A program made the position numbers and the translations under genes. The notes beneath the pieces are model-generated. The model had not been told where the DNA came from, did not search any database, and saw only the letters and a program-made list of their open reading frames with translations. From the NCBI GenBank assembly GCA_910585635.1, contig CAJUFE010000049.1:1-34309 (forward strand): DNA of 34,309 nucleotides. The letters are read 5' to 3'. The stretch is from an uncultured Lachnospiraceae bacterium (GTDB lineage: Bacteria; Bacillota; Clostridia; Lachnospirales; Lachnospiraceae). This document shows, in pieces, positions 9,982 through 18,700 of this stretch. Position 1 is the first letter of the stretch. Each line of letters opens with the position of its first letter.

Positions 9982-10013
9982 TTACAGTGACGTTACAGTG
10001 TCAATGCAGTGAC
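9982..10013. promoter_or_regulatory. Three 11-bp-phased CAGTG repeats upstream of the AlbA_2-type gene
   Basis: TTACAGTGAC (9982-9991), TTACAGTGTC (9993-10002) and ATGCAGTGAC (10004-10013) repeat with a period of exactly 11 bases, placing them on one face of the helix. This fits an operator array. The next gene encodes a protein with a DNA-binding wHTH. The exact reverse complement of the first copy is found in that gene at 11326-11335. The rest of 9951-10154 holds two small hairpins (CTCGC/GCGAG and ATGCC/GGCAT) but no gene. Confidence 0.45.
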
Positions 10014-10154
10014 ATTCTTAAAGACATTTATTTTGAAATGTGATAAAATGAGCGTTAGCGTAACATAGGGAGTTTTGCTCGCTTTTGGCGAGTGTAGAAT
10101 GCCGATTATGCCGGAGGCATGATATACTACATTAAGAGGGAGGCACAACAGACA

Positions 10155-11532
10155 ATGAATTTAGGAAAAGAATCGGAAACATTGGAATTCAAAAAAACTA
10201 CTGGCGAATTGAAAGAGGCTATGATTTCGATTTCCTCTATTTTAAATAAGCATGGAGTTGGAACTTTATACTTTGGCGTTAAGCCGAATGGGGATGTGGT
10301 TGGACAGGATGTGTCGGAATCATCACTTCGGGATGTGTCCAGATTTGTATATGAATTCATAAAACCACAGATATATCCTATGATACAGGAAGAGGTTCTG
10401 GATGATCGCCATGTGATCAAGATAGAGTTTCATGGGGAGGATTATCCTTATTCTGCTGCGGGAAGATATTATCTGAGGACAGCGGATGAGGATCGGGAGG
10501 TAACACCTGCAGAACTCAGGCAGTTCTTTATAGCAAATGAATATAAGGAAAAATGGGAGAAAACAAAATCACAATGTCTCGCAAAGCAGATTGATAAGGC
10601 AACTGTAAAGACCTTTTGCGAAAGGTCAGTTTCCGCAGGACGCTTAGTGGATGGAAGATACACAGTACAGACCGTGTTAAAAAGGTTCGGATTTGTGGAT
10701 GGAGACTATTTGACCAATGCCGGGAATGTTTTGTTTGGGAATTCGCATCCAGTGACTTTAAAAGCAGCCGTTTTTGCGACGGATGAAAAACTTACATTTT
10801 TGGATATGCAGATGTATGAGGACAATATTTTAAACCTTCTTGGAATAGCGGAAAAATATATTTTGAAAAACATAAATTGGAAAAGTGAGATTGTCGATAT
10901 GGAGAGGGCGGAAATCCCGGAAATTCCAGTTGCGGCTGTGAGGGAGATTTTAGCGAACAGTTATGCCCATGCGGTGTATAATGGCAGCACATATCATGAA
11001 ATCTGCGTACATCCGGGTAAAGTTACCCATATACAGTCCGGGATCTTTTGCGAGTACATATAGTCCGGAAGATTATATCAACAAGAACCTACAGTCTTCT
11101 ATACGGAATGCCGCGATTTCAAAAATTTTATACTTGAATAAGTCAATTGAACAGTTTGGGAGTGGATTTAAGCGTATTAATAGTTTGTGTAAGGACGCGG
11201 GGGTAAAGTATTCATATGAATTTTCAGACAATGGATTTACATTTGTTTTTTACAGAAAAACAAAAAATGTTTCTGTACGTCAGAATGGAAATGAAATGGA
11301 TGGCACTGTAAATGGCATTGAAGGTGTCACTGTAAATATTTCTTTGAATAAAAATGAGCGGGCGGTATATTATCTGCTTGAAAAGAATCCTTATTACACA
11401 AGAAAGGAACTGGCAGATGCTACATCTAAATCATTGAGAACGATCCAACGGACATTGGATTCTCTACGAAAGAAAGAGTTAATAGAAAGAATCGGGAGCG
11501 ACAAATCAGGATATTGGGAGGTTAAAAATTAA
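10155..11532 (+). pseudogene. AlbA_2/Schlafen-type ATP-binding regulator, frameshifted
   Basis: The original protein was about 458 residues. The N-terminal AlbA_2 (Schlafen-type) domain is seen in ESETLEFKKTTGELKEAMIS and GTLYFGVKPNGDVVGQDV, and a GHKL-like ATP-binding part in AVREILANSYAHAVYNG. After HPGKVT the frame fails: GTT ACC C ATA TAC AGT carries one extra C (at 11026-11028), and reading runs to a stop at 11063. In the next frame the protein resumes as IYSPGSFASTYSPEDYINKN and SIEQFGSGFKRI, ending in a wHTH (YYTRKELADATSKSLRTIQR) at 11532. ATG 10155 follows GAGGGAGG. Proteins of this family regulate transcription or act beside defence genes; this copy is probably inactive unless the shift is suppressed. 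Confidence 0.82.
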
Positions 11533-11700
11533 CGTCAAATTACGAGAAAAAGGAAGTTGATAAAAGAACAAATGTTCTATATAATAAATATAGGTTCGTT
11601 ACCAAAGACTATATTATGTTAAACAGATAAACTAATCTTAAGGTTTGGTCAGTTTGACTTTCCCTTAGCTGGCCTTCAATATTATTATGGAGGCCATAAT

Positions 11701-11897
11701 GTGGTTATAAAAATTGAAGTGGATGGTTTTAAATTTGAAAATGGCATCGAGCCTCCGTATTTGAATAGAAATTGGCTAATGCATGGTCGAATGAACAGAA
11801 GAGTTGAAAATATGAATGCATTCAGATTTTAAATGCATTGAGTGTTGTTGAATTCATGTTTGTGGATAGTTATTTAAAAGATAGGATTGAATCATAG
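11701..11897 (+). pseudogene. Remnant of a HEPN-like protein C-terminus
   Basis: GTG 11701 opens a frame reading MVIKIEVDGFKFENGIEPPY then LNRNWLMHGR, and it stops at 11832. The adjoining frame continues from about 11820 as IQILNALSVVEFMFVDSYLK and ends at TAG 11895-11897. One lost base near 11818 would join them. RNWLMH fits the HEPN Rx4H motif and the following IQILNAL helix fits too. ATGGAGG precedes the GTG, inside the palindrome ATTATGG/CCATAAT (11684-11700). Only a fragment of the family length is left. The surrounding 11533-11700 and 11898-12097 hold no other gene. Confidence 0.5.
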
Positions 11898-11920
11898 AGG
11901 GATATATTCCACACCACTTG

Positions 11921-12030
11921 GGCGTACAAACTAATACCGAGCGAAGCGTGGTTGGGGCGAATACCCCGCTCCTGCGAAACTGGGGGCAAATGCTATTGTG
12001 GCATTTGAGTACTTGCGTTGGGGACGTTTA
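11921..12030. other. GC-rich structured intergenic island
   Basis: A 110-base GC-rich block inside AT-rich DNA. It can form GGGG-CGAATA-CCCC (11954-11967) and CAAATGC/GCATTTG (11987-11993 with 12001-12007). No frame in it looks like protein and no tRNA pattern was found. It lies 70 bases before the cyclase-like gene and could be a leader RNA, a small RNA or the scar of a lost element. Confidence 0.35.
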
Positions 12031-12097
12031 TAAAGAAAGTAAAGGGAATAAATAAAAAAAGACATTTTGATTGTTGATAGATTAGGGAGTTTGTCCA

Positions 12098-12868
12098 ATG
12101 AAAAGAATTAGCGAAAAACAAATCCTAATAGCATTTTTTGACATATTGGGGACATCACAATTATTAAATACTGGGGAATTTCATAAGGTTTATGACTATT
12201 ATTCAGATATGATTAAATTATGCAATGATAATTATACCCCTATTACTGTTTGTAATCCTTTATTTGGTAAGAGAGAATTGTTAGGCGATTTGAATGGTGT
12301 AATGGCTGATTTAGCTGATTTTGATACTCCATATCACATTATTAACTATGATTTGAGCCATGCGTTTTTTAGCGATACATTTTTGCTTTGGATAGAAATT
12401 GATTCATTTTTAAGACCACTGATTGGTGGCTTTTTAGAGAAATGCAGTATTGTTTTTTGTGAAGCACTAAAGAGGGGAATCCCTCTGCGAGGTACAATCT
12501 CTGTTGGAGCCTCTATAATGGATGAAGAAAATCACATTTTTCTTGGGAAACCTTTAGCAGAAGCAGCGAAGGCGGAGCCTCATCAGAAATGGTTGGGTAT
12601 CACTATTGGTAAATCGATTGTTGATTCAATTGAACAATTTCATCCTATGGATATGGAATATCTTTTGCCATTTTGTAATCATTTGAAATATGATTCAGAT
12701 CCTTTGCTAAGCAATTTCGTACTCGATTGGTTTACATATTGGAATAACAACGAAGATGCAGATGCTCAAAAAATAATTGAGTCTATGAATACAGAAATAG
12801 CATTTGATAATTACTATAAAAACACTCTTTTGTATGTTATGGCTTCTAAACAGCGGTATGCTATCTGA
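12098..12868 (+). CDS. Class III nucleotide cyclase-like protein
   Basis: A 256-residue protein with the pattern of class III nucleotidyl cyclases. FFDILGTS carries the first metal-binding Asp (D15), FFSDTFLLW the second (D93), RGIPLRGTISVGA (126-138) fits the strand before the substrate-binding turn, and FLGKPLAEAAKAEPHQKW the helix of the N-AAR position. The classic AC/GC substrate residues are not obvious, as in the divergent pyrimidine cyclases (PycC) of Pycsar defence. There is no transmembrane or sensor domain. A poor AGGGAG sequence lies before the ATG. It is followed nine bases later by a small gene but not by a recognisable cNMP-binding effector. What is seen: cyclase-like motifs; that it makes a cyclic nucleotide for phage defence is inference. 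Confidence 0.6.
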   Translation: MKRISEKQILIAFFDILGTSQLLNTGEFHKVYDYYSDMIKLCNDNYTPITVCNPLFGKRELLGDLNGVMADLADFDTPYHIINYDLSHAFFSDTFLLWIEIDSFLRPLIGGFLEKCSIVFCEALKRGIPLRGTISVGASIMDEENHIFLGKPLAEAAKAEPHQKWLGITIGKSIVDSIEQFHPMDMEYLLPFCNHLKYDSDPLLSNFVLDWFTYWNNNEDADAQKIIESMNTEIAFDNYYKNTLLYVMASKQRYAI

Positions 12869-12877
12869 AATGAATAT

Positions 12878-13144
12878 ATGATTTGCCAGGATATTGATAA
12901 ACTTAAGAGACTTTGTGAAATGGGAGAAAATATCGATGAGGCAAAAAAGCTTCTTAGGAGCCAAGGCATAAAATTATTAACTTCAGACAAAATAATGAGA
13001 AATATTGAATATATAATAAATAAAAATAAAGCAATATGGTTTAGCGAGAATAATAGAAATATTCTGTCAATGTTTAATAACGGATTTATAGACATTAATG
13101 GGGAGAAGATATCGCTTGATCATTTGAAATATTTATATGGATAG
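12878..13144 (+). CDS. Small unknown protein beside the cyclase-like gene
   Basis: An 88-residue protein that I do not recognise. It is mainly helical and charged: residues 1-45 look like paired helices (DIDKLKRLCEMGENIDEAKK), and the C-terminus has two short aromatic strands near FIDINGEKISLDHLKYLYG. It begins nine bases after the cyclase-like stop, with no separate promoter, so it is probably co-transcribed and coupled. It lacks a membrane segment or a cNMP-binding motif, so it is not an obvious Pycsar effector. It could be a partner, an inhibitor or a fragment of a larger protein. Confidence 0.55.
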   Translation: MICQDIDKLKRLCEMGENIDEAKKLLRSQGIKLLTSDKIMRNIEYIINKNKAIWFSENNRNILSMFNNGFIDINGEKISLDHLKYLYG

Positions 13145-13277
13145 AATATACAATAAGTTTTTGATCTATGGGTGGTTGGTTACATAGAAATGTTTTTTGA
13201 TGAAATAGGTGGGTAAGCATATCCCCCCTAATTGAGGTATGGATCTTTTCGCAAAAGGCTTCAGTTTTGCTATCTAG

Positions 13278-13763
13278 TATAAGAAGCAACTTTCACCGCA
13301 GGAGGGGGATGCAGAAGGGGTGGAGCGGCTGTTCAATGCATACCTGGGCAGGACGATCGGGATCCGTGATACGTTTGTGTGGAGACCCCTTAAAGAAAAC
13401 TTACCCTCTGGGAAAGCGACCACTAAGGGTCCTAAAAGACAGGACCCAAGTGTCTGCTTTTATCATGGCATCTTATTAGGGATCCTGGGCTTTAAGAGCG
13501 GCTGGTATGTGCGGTCCAACAAAGAAGCGGGGAATGGTTACCGCGATATCCAGATCCAGGTGGAGGACGCGGATATCGGGATCATCATCGAAGTGAAATA
13601 CGCGGAAGATGGGGACTACGATACCGTATGCCAGAAGGCGTTAGAACAGATCGAGGCGGGAGACTATGCCGCGGAGCTGGCGGCAGACGGTCTCCAGAGG
13701 ATCCTGCGGTATGGGATTGCTTGTTATAAAAAGAGATGTAAGGTGCTCATGGCAAAGCGTTGA
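13278..13763 (+). pseudogene. C-terminal remnant of an AAA-ATPase-like/PDDEXK_9 gene
   Basis: Open from 13278 (no proper start), reading GDAEGVERLFNAYLGRTIGI, an interrupted KEN...FYHGILLGILGF segment, then GWYVRSNKEAGNGYRDIQIQ and IGIIIEVKYAEDGDY. This is the end of the family whose full form has an N-terminal ATPase and a C-terminal PD-(D/E)XK nuclease (D...EVK), usually over 500 residues. Only about 160 remain, the N-terminal three-quarters being lost. A 57-base in-frame insertion sits at 13401-13457. Codon use is GC-rich like the right side of the window, so the island boundary may lie just upstream. An intact, clearly different relative is at 29268-30968. Confidence 0.75.
13401..13457. 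repeat. 57-base in-frame insertion with a 7-bp palindrome
   Basis: The family motif KENFYHG is split after KEN by 19 extra codons. The insert includes GGGTCCT (13427-13433) and AGGACCC (13441-13447), able to form a hairpin, and its edges carry ACTT and AAGT. This looks like a small palindromic element inserted in a coding region. Confidence 0.45.
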
Positions 13764-13853
13764 TCCCCGATCAAAAACAGGAAAGCGGCTTGAACAGAAG
13801 TTGCCGCTAAAACAGCACATCATAAAAAATTTTTTCTTTTCATAGAGATGAAA

Positions 13854-13883
13854 TGGTTTTCTTAAGTACCCTTGTGCTATAAT
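13854..13883 (+). promoter_or_regulatory. Promoter upstream of tandem terminators and the SARP gene
   Basis: TATAAT (13878-13883) preceded by TGC (extended -10), with TGGTTT (13854-13859) 18 bases upstream. It should start transcripts near 13890, about 315 bases before the SARP regulator. Confidence 0.6.
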
Positions 13884-13923
13884 GCTCTTACAGACAAACA
13901 GACAAAGAAAGCTTACTGGAAAC

Positions 13924-13957
13924 GACAACCAAAGTATACATTGGTTGTCATTTTTTT
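13924..13957 (+). terminator. First of two tandem terminators in the SARP leader
   Basis: GACAACCAA (13924-13932) pairs perfectly with TTGGTTGTC (13941-13949), followed by ATTTTTTTATTT. It would end a transcript of about 70 nt from the promoter at 13878, suggesting either a small RNA or attenuation. Confidence 0.85.
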
Positions 13958-13962
13958 ATTTG

Positions 13963-14000
13963 GGAGAGATCGACTATATATGGAAGATCTCTCCTTTTTT
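13963..14000 (+). terminator. Second tandem terminator in the SARP leader
   Basis: GGAGAGATC (13963-13971) pairs perfectly with GATCTCTCC (13986-13994), followed at once by six T (13995-14000). Only 13 bases separate it from the first terminator. Confidence 0.85.
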
Positions 14001-14087
14001 CTATCGTTTTGTCTATTTTTTCGACCAGATCTCTTACAGTATCTTGCAAAAAACCTCCAGATCTTTCCTTTAAACTCCAGATATCAA

Positions 14088-14147
14088 GTGTAAACCAACG
14101 TATACTTTTGTTTACACATTTCATCGCCCTACAGCAAAAAGGCGATG
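14088..14147. promoter_or_regulatory. Two inverted repeats before the SARP gene
   Basis: GTGTAAAC (14088-14095) and GTTTACAC (14110-14117) form a perfect 8-bp dyad with a 14-base spacer, a plausible operator. CATCGCC (14122-14128) and GGCGATG (14141-14147) form a second hairpin without a T run. Nothing else was recognised between 14001 and the SARP start. Confidence 0.45.
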
Positions 14148-14204
14148 CTCCCCTAAAGATCCATGGCGCTTTGGACCGGGGGCAGGAGAATGGAGGGGAC
14201 TTAG

Positions 14205-15542
14205 ATGCAGGGTCGGACAGATGAGGGCTTCTATGCCCGGTTCTTGGGTGGTTTCGCGCTTTATTATAAGGAAAAGGAGATCCTGGTGGGCATGGGGCTC
14301 AGGAGCAGACCCGCCCAGTGCCTCCTCCTGCTCTTAAAAGCAGGGGACAGGGGAGTGGAGCGGAAGGAGCTGCTGAGCCTGGTGAAGGCCGTGGGCAATG
14401 ACCAGAAGAGGCAGCTGAACAACCTTTATCAGCACATGCACGTCCTCCGGGAGACGCTCCCGGACTTAGGCCTGCCCGAGGGCCGGTACATCGTCTTGCG
14501 GAAAGGACGTTATTATTTTACCACAGACCATAAGGTAAGGACAGATCTGGATGATCTGGACGGCCTGATCGGACAGCTGAAGGCAGAGGGCCAGACAGGG
14601 GAGGAGCGCAGACCGCTGTGCGAGGCATATTGCAGAGGCTACGGCGGGGAACTGCTCCCACAGCTGGCCGGGGAGAGCTGGGTGACCATGGAGGGCGCCT
14701 TCTACCAGAGATGGTACACCCGGTGCCTGGAGGAGCTTTGCGGGTCCCTGAAAGCGGAAGGGAAGTACGAGGAGGTATTGGGACTTAGCCGGACGGCCAG
14801 CCAGCTCCACCCCTATGACGGCTGGCAGGCCAAGGTGGTAGAGAGCCTGCAGGCATTAGGGCGATATAAGGAGGCCGAGCAGGTCTACCGGGAGACCTTG
14901 CAGCTCCTGGGCGGAGGGCTGGGGGCAGGTCTTTTGGACCAGGCTATGGGCGTATATCGGCAGACCCCTAAGCAGGATCCCTTCAGGGCTTCCAGCTTGG
15001 TAGGCCTGGAACAGGGCCTGTCGGCGGAGGACACCGGAGCGCCTTACTATTGCAGCTATCCCAGCTTCCAGGATATCTACCGGATCGTCGCCCGGATGGG
15101 AGAACGGCAGGAGACGAAAGGCCTGCTGCTGTGTACCTTGCGGGGGCAGCCTTGGAGACCGGCCCGCCGTACGGCAGAGGGCCGGGGCGATGGACCGCCG
15201 GACGGCCAGATGGCCAGGAAGATATTGGAGCGGGAGATGGCCAGGCTAAAGCGGGTGCTGGAGGACGGCCTGCGGGTCTGCGACGTATACACCCGGTACA
15301 GCGGGAACCAGTACCTGGGGCTTTTGACCGGAGCGGGACCGGAGGATGCAGAGCGGATCCTGGCCCGCTTAGAGCGGGGCTGGCAGATGGCCGGTGAGCG
15401 GGATATGCGCCTGGAACTTACAGCGGAAGGGATGGATGACCACAGTGTGGAGGGGGCAGGAGATGGTGAAGGAGACCTTTGTGGTGCATGTCACCAGCCG
15501 GGAGAACTCCACCTGGCAGGGACAGGTCACATGGCTGGATGA
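14205..15542 (+). CDS. SARP/BTAD-type transcriptional regulator of the pilus locus
   Basis: A 445-residue protein. Residues 10-110 form a winged-helix DNA-binding domain (FLGGFALYYKEKEI, RSRPAQCLLLLLKAG, YIVLRKGRYYF) and 115-240 a bacterial transcriptional activation domain with TPR-like helices (LCEAYCRGYGGELLPQLAGE, GRYKEAEQVYRE). The 290-410 region (DIYRIVARMGE... LKRVLEDGLRVCDVYTRYSG) resembles a degenerate GGDEF-like domain, as seen in Lachnospiraceae SARP regulators. ATG 14205 has GGAGGGG six bases upstream. The last about 27 residues overlap the next gene in another frame and look atypical, so the functional end may be earlier or a frameshift may be present. It heads the pilus locus and probably activates it. 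Confidence 0.82.
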   Translation: MQGRTDEGFYARFLGGFALYYKEKEILVGMGLRSRPAQCLLLLLKAGDRGVERKELLSLVKAVGNDQKRQLNNLYQHMHVLRETLPDLGLPEGRYIVLRKGRYYFTTDHKVRTDLDDLDGLIGQLKAEGQTGEERRPLCEAYCRGYGGELLPQLAGESWVTMEGAFYQRWYTRCLEELCGSLKAEGKYEEVLGLSRTASQLHPYDGWQAKVVESLQALGRYKEAEQVYRETLQLLGGGLGAGLLDQAMGVYRQTPKQDPFRASSLVGLEQGLSAEDTGAPYYCSYPSFQDIYRIVARMGERQETKGLLLCTLRGQPWRPARRTAEGRGDGPPDGQMARKILEREMARLKRVLEDGLRVCDVYTRYSGNQYLGLLTGAGPEDAERILARLERGWQMAGERDMRLELTAEGMDDHSVEGAGDGEGDLCGACHQPGELHLAGTGHMAG

Positions 15543-15627
15543 GAGGGAGACACGGAGCTTTCGCAGCATGCTGGAGCTGATCAAGCTGATGGATGCGGCG
15601 ATGGAGGAGGAAATGCCGGGATACTAA
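15463..15627 (+). CDS. 54-residue conserved protein overlapping the SARP gene
   Basis: ATG 15463 follows a purine-rich GGGGGCAGGAG. The protein reads MVKETFVVHVTSRENSTWQG, then QVTWLDERETRSFRSMLELI and a short KLMDAAMEE helix. It resembles small proteins I recall after SARP-type regulators in Lachnospiraceae: a beta-hairpin with the TWQG turn, then an FRS...LELIKLMD helix. It overlaps the SARP gene by 80 bases in a different frame. Its function is unknown; given its position it may modulate the regulator or the pilus genes. It was chosen over the longer frame from 15394 because the upstream residues have no family character. Confidence 0.65.
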   Translation: MVKETFVVHVTSRENSTWQGQVTWLDERETRSFRSMLELIKLMDAAMEEEMPGY

Positions 15628-15717
15628 GGCATGGGCCATTACCGCGGACAGGGATGGGCCTCCGGTGGGACCGGATGACAGGCCATCATAGAGATAGGGA
15701 AGGAGAGGAGATCGGTC

Positions 15718-18700
15718 ATGGAAGGAAAGGAAAGGTCGCGCAGGCGCAGAGGGGGCAGGGAAGCCAGACGGCGGATCAGCGCGTTCCTGTCGGTAGTGCT
15801 CACCGTAGCCATGACGCTGGACACACCCCTGGGGGTGCTGGGCTTTGGAGCGATGGAAACATTTGCATCTATCGACGACCACAGGTCCGCTACAGGGAGC
15901 GACGCAGACGGCAGCAACGTACCGACGGAGGATGGCGGCCATGATGAGCCGGTGGATCTGGGCGAGGGCTGGATGGCGGCAGAGAACGCCGAGTATAGAC
16001 AGGGGCAGACGCAGGACGTGGACATCTACGTGATCGCCGAGGATAATGACGTGGCTCCGGGGAACACCTCCACCATGCGGCTCTACTTAAAGAACAACAC
16101 CGGCAGTACGGTGACGGATGGCGTCCTGCATTTTGCCGGGAGCCGGATCAAGAAAGAGGATGGTGCCTTTACCGATATCAGCGGAACAGGCGTATCGTCC
16201 ACAGATCCATCAGCAGATGGAGCGGATGAGCGGCGGAGCGCTGAGAGCACGGGAGCCGGTGAGGAGCCGGACAGCCTGGGCGGGGAGCGCTTAGATGAGC
16301 TGGAAGCCCGAGAGGCAGCGGAGTATGCCAGGGATTTTGGCAAGGACAGTGAGGAGGGAGATCCTTATAGGCTTACCGGCCTCCATTTAGAGCCGGGGCA
16401 GCTCCATGAGATCGAGTTCGAGTTTTATACCGACGAACATGCCAGTGACGGCAAGGCTTACGTAGACTTTAAATTCCAGGGCCAGAGCGGGGACGGCACG
16501 GTCCGTTCCGACGAGCGGTTCTACTACAGCATCGGCCTGCCCACCGTGGAGGTGGAGCTGTCAGACGGGCAGGCTTTAGAGACCGGGGTAGAGCATGAGC
16601 TGTCCATCTGGATGAACGCGCCCAGCTGGGGCGACTATGAGGTGGAAGAGATACATATCCCGGAGGAGGAAGAGACCGCTGGGACACAGACGGGAGTAGA
16701 TGCCGAGACGAAAGAAGGCACGGCAGAAGGGACGCGGGCAGGAACAGATGCACCGGCCGGGGATGCCGCGGCGGAAGGGACACAGACAGGAGTAGATGCG
16801 GCGGTCGGGGATGCCACGGCGGAAGAGACGCAGGCAGGGGCAGATGCACCGGCCGGGGATGCCGCGGAGGCCGGGATGCAGACAGGTGCGGATGCGGAGG
16901 ATGGAGATACCACAGGATCTGGGATACAGACTGAGGCAGGAGCCGAGCCCCAAGAGTTCACGTCAGGGGAGACCGAAGAGATCGTGATCATAGAGGATGA
17001 ACCTGTACCGGTGACCGGCAAGACAGGCAGCACAGACGGTCTGCCAACGGTGGATGCCTCTGATGAGGCGCCTGCAGGAGGGTCCGTCAGAGGAGCAGCC
17101 ACGTCCGTCATATCCACCGTACAAGGGACGGGTGAGACAGATCTGGCCGCGCAAGAGAACACAGCGGCAGATCCGGATCCGGCGGCAACAGTAGATACAG
17201 CAACAGATGCGATAGCCCCAGATGGAACAACGACAGATCAGACGGGGACAGGTACAGCGGCGATAGATCCAACGGAAGCAGGTGCAGCGACAGCAGATCT
17301 GACGGAGACAAGTACAGCGGCGGCAGATCCGACGGCGGCAGGTACAGCGGTGACAGATCCGACGGCGGCAGGTACAGCGGTGACAGATCCGACGGCGGCA
17401 GGTACAGCGGTGACAGATCCGACGGCGGCAGATACATCAGCGTCGGATCCGACAGTGGCAGCTACCGTCCCCGTTCAAGATCCGGCAGCAGAGAGCAGCA
17501 TAGCTGCCGTTCCCACGGAGGAGAGCAGTCCTCAGGCAGAGAGTGCCGAGGACGGAGCGGAGAAAAAGGCGAAGGAAGAGGCCGCGGCCAGGGAAGCCCG
17601 GCAGAAGGCCCAGATGGCTGAGGCTCTGACCATAAAGGAGTCGAAGGTCTCCTATACCGTAGAGGTATTTGGCACCACGTTCAAAAGGTTCCGTCCCAAG
17701 AAGAGCAGGGGAGCGGAGGACATCGGCTGGATCAGCTGTCTGTATGAGCTGGCAGAGGACGCAAGGCCCGGGGTCTACTACGGGAAGGTCACAGCCACAG
17801 GTACATGGAACAAACGCAGCTTCACCACCAGCCAGGGCTTCCTCTTCGAGATCACAGGGGAGGGTACCATCACCTTAAAAGGTAAGCTGGATGGCACAGA
17901 GGTGGAGGTCAGCGGCCCTATATCCTCCTTCCCGGCGGCAGATAAGCTGGAGTTATCCATAGAGCCGATCTCCCAGGAAGAGCAGGAAGCGGTGGAAGAG
18001 GCTATGGATGGGGTAGGGACCCTTTATACCACCTTTAGCCTGAGCCTTTTAGCTGGCGGGGAGACCGCCGATACAAAAGGCCCTGTGACCGTAAAGATCA
18101 GTGGCCGGACGATCAAGGAAGGTACCGCTCCGATCGTAGCGGCCCAGGAGGCACAGGCCGCTCAGGAGGCACAGGCCACTCAGGAGGCACAGGCCGCTCA
18201 GAAAGCACAGGCCTCCCAGGAAGCGGCTGCTGCATCCATAGCCGGCCAGGCAGAAGGAGCGCAGGAAGAGGAAGGATCCCAGGCAGGAGCCGATCAGAGC
18301 ACCGAGCAGGCCGACACCCGGAAAGGTCCGGGGGCAGCCAAGGTGAGGAGCAGGGCGCTCCTTGCGGAGGACGGATCCCTGCATGTCGAGGAAAAGGAAG
18401 AAGAGGTCCAGGAGGCGATCATCGCCGACAGCAAGGCAGCAGAGCTGACGCTGGTGAAGGTGGATACCCGCTCGGCCCAGGCCCAGGGACTGGAAGCCGG
18501 GATCACCGAGAGCGGTGCGCTGCAGATGGAGACAGATGAGATCATGGCGACGTATGCGGTGGCCAGGGATGGAGAGGAGGTCATCGAGCCGACCGATCAA
18601 GAGTATTGGATGTCCGTAGCCAGCGATGTGGGTGCATTACAGGCTCTGGTATTGACGATCAAGGATAAATACATAGACGGGACCGCTGATCCGTATGTAG

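Noticed and set aside
11941..12010. tRNA-like arms in the GC-rich block
   Set aside because: Stems do not assemble into a cloverleaf, and acceptor and T-loop consensus are absent.
13872..14093. Short frames over the SARP leader
   Set aside because: They run through two strong terminators and a promoter and have no ribosome-binding site.
17221..17460. Possible CRISPR array because of regular 30-base repeats
   Set aside because: Units are directly adjacent with no spacers and keep the reading frame of the surface protein; they are coding repeats.
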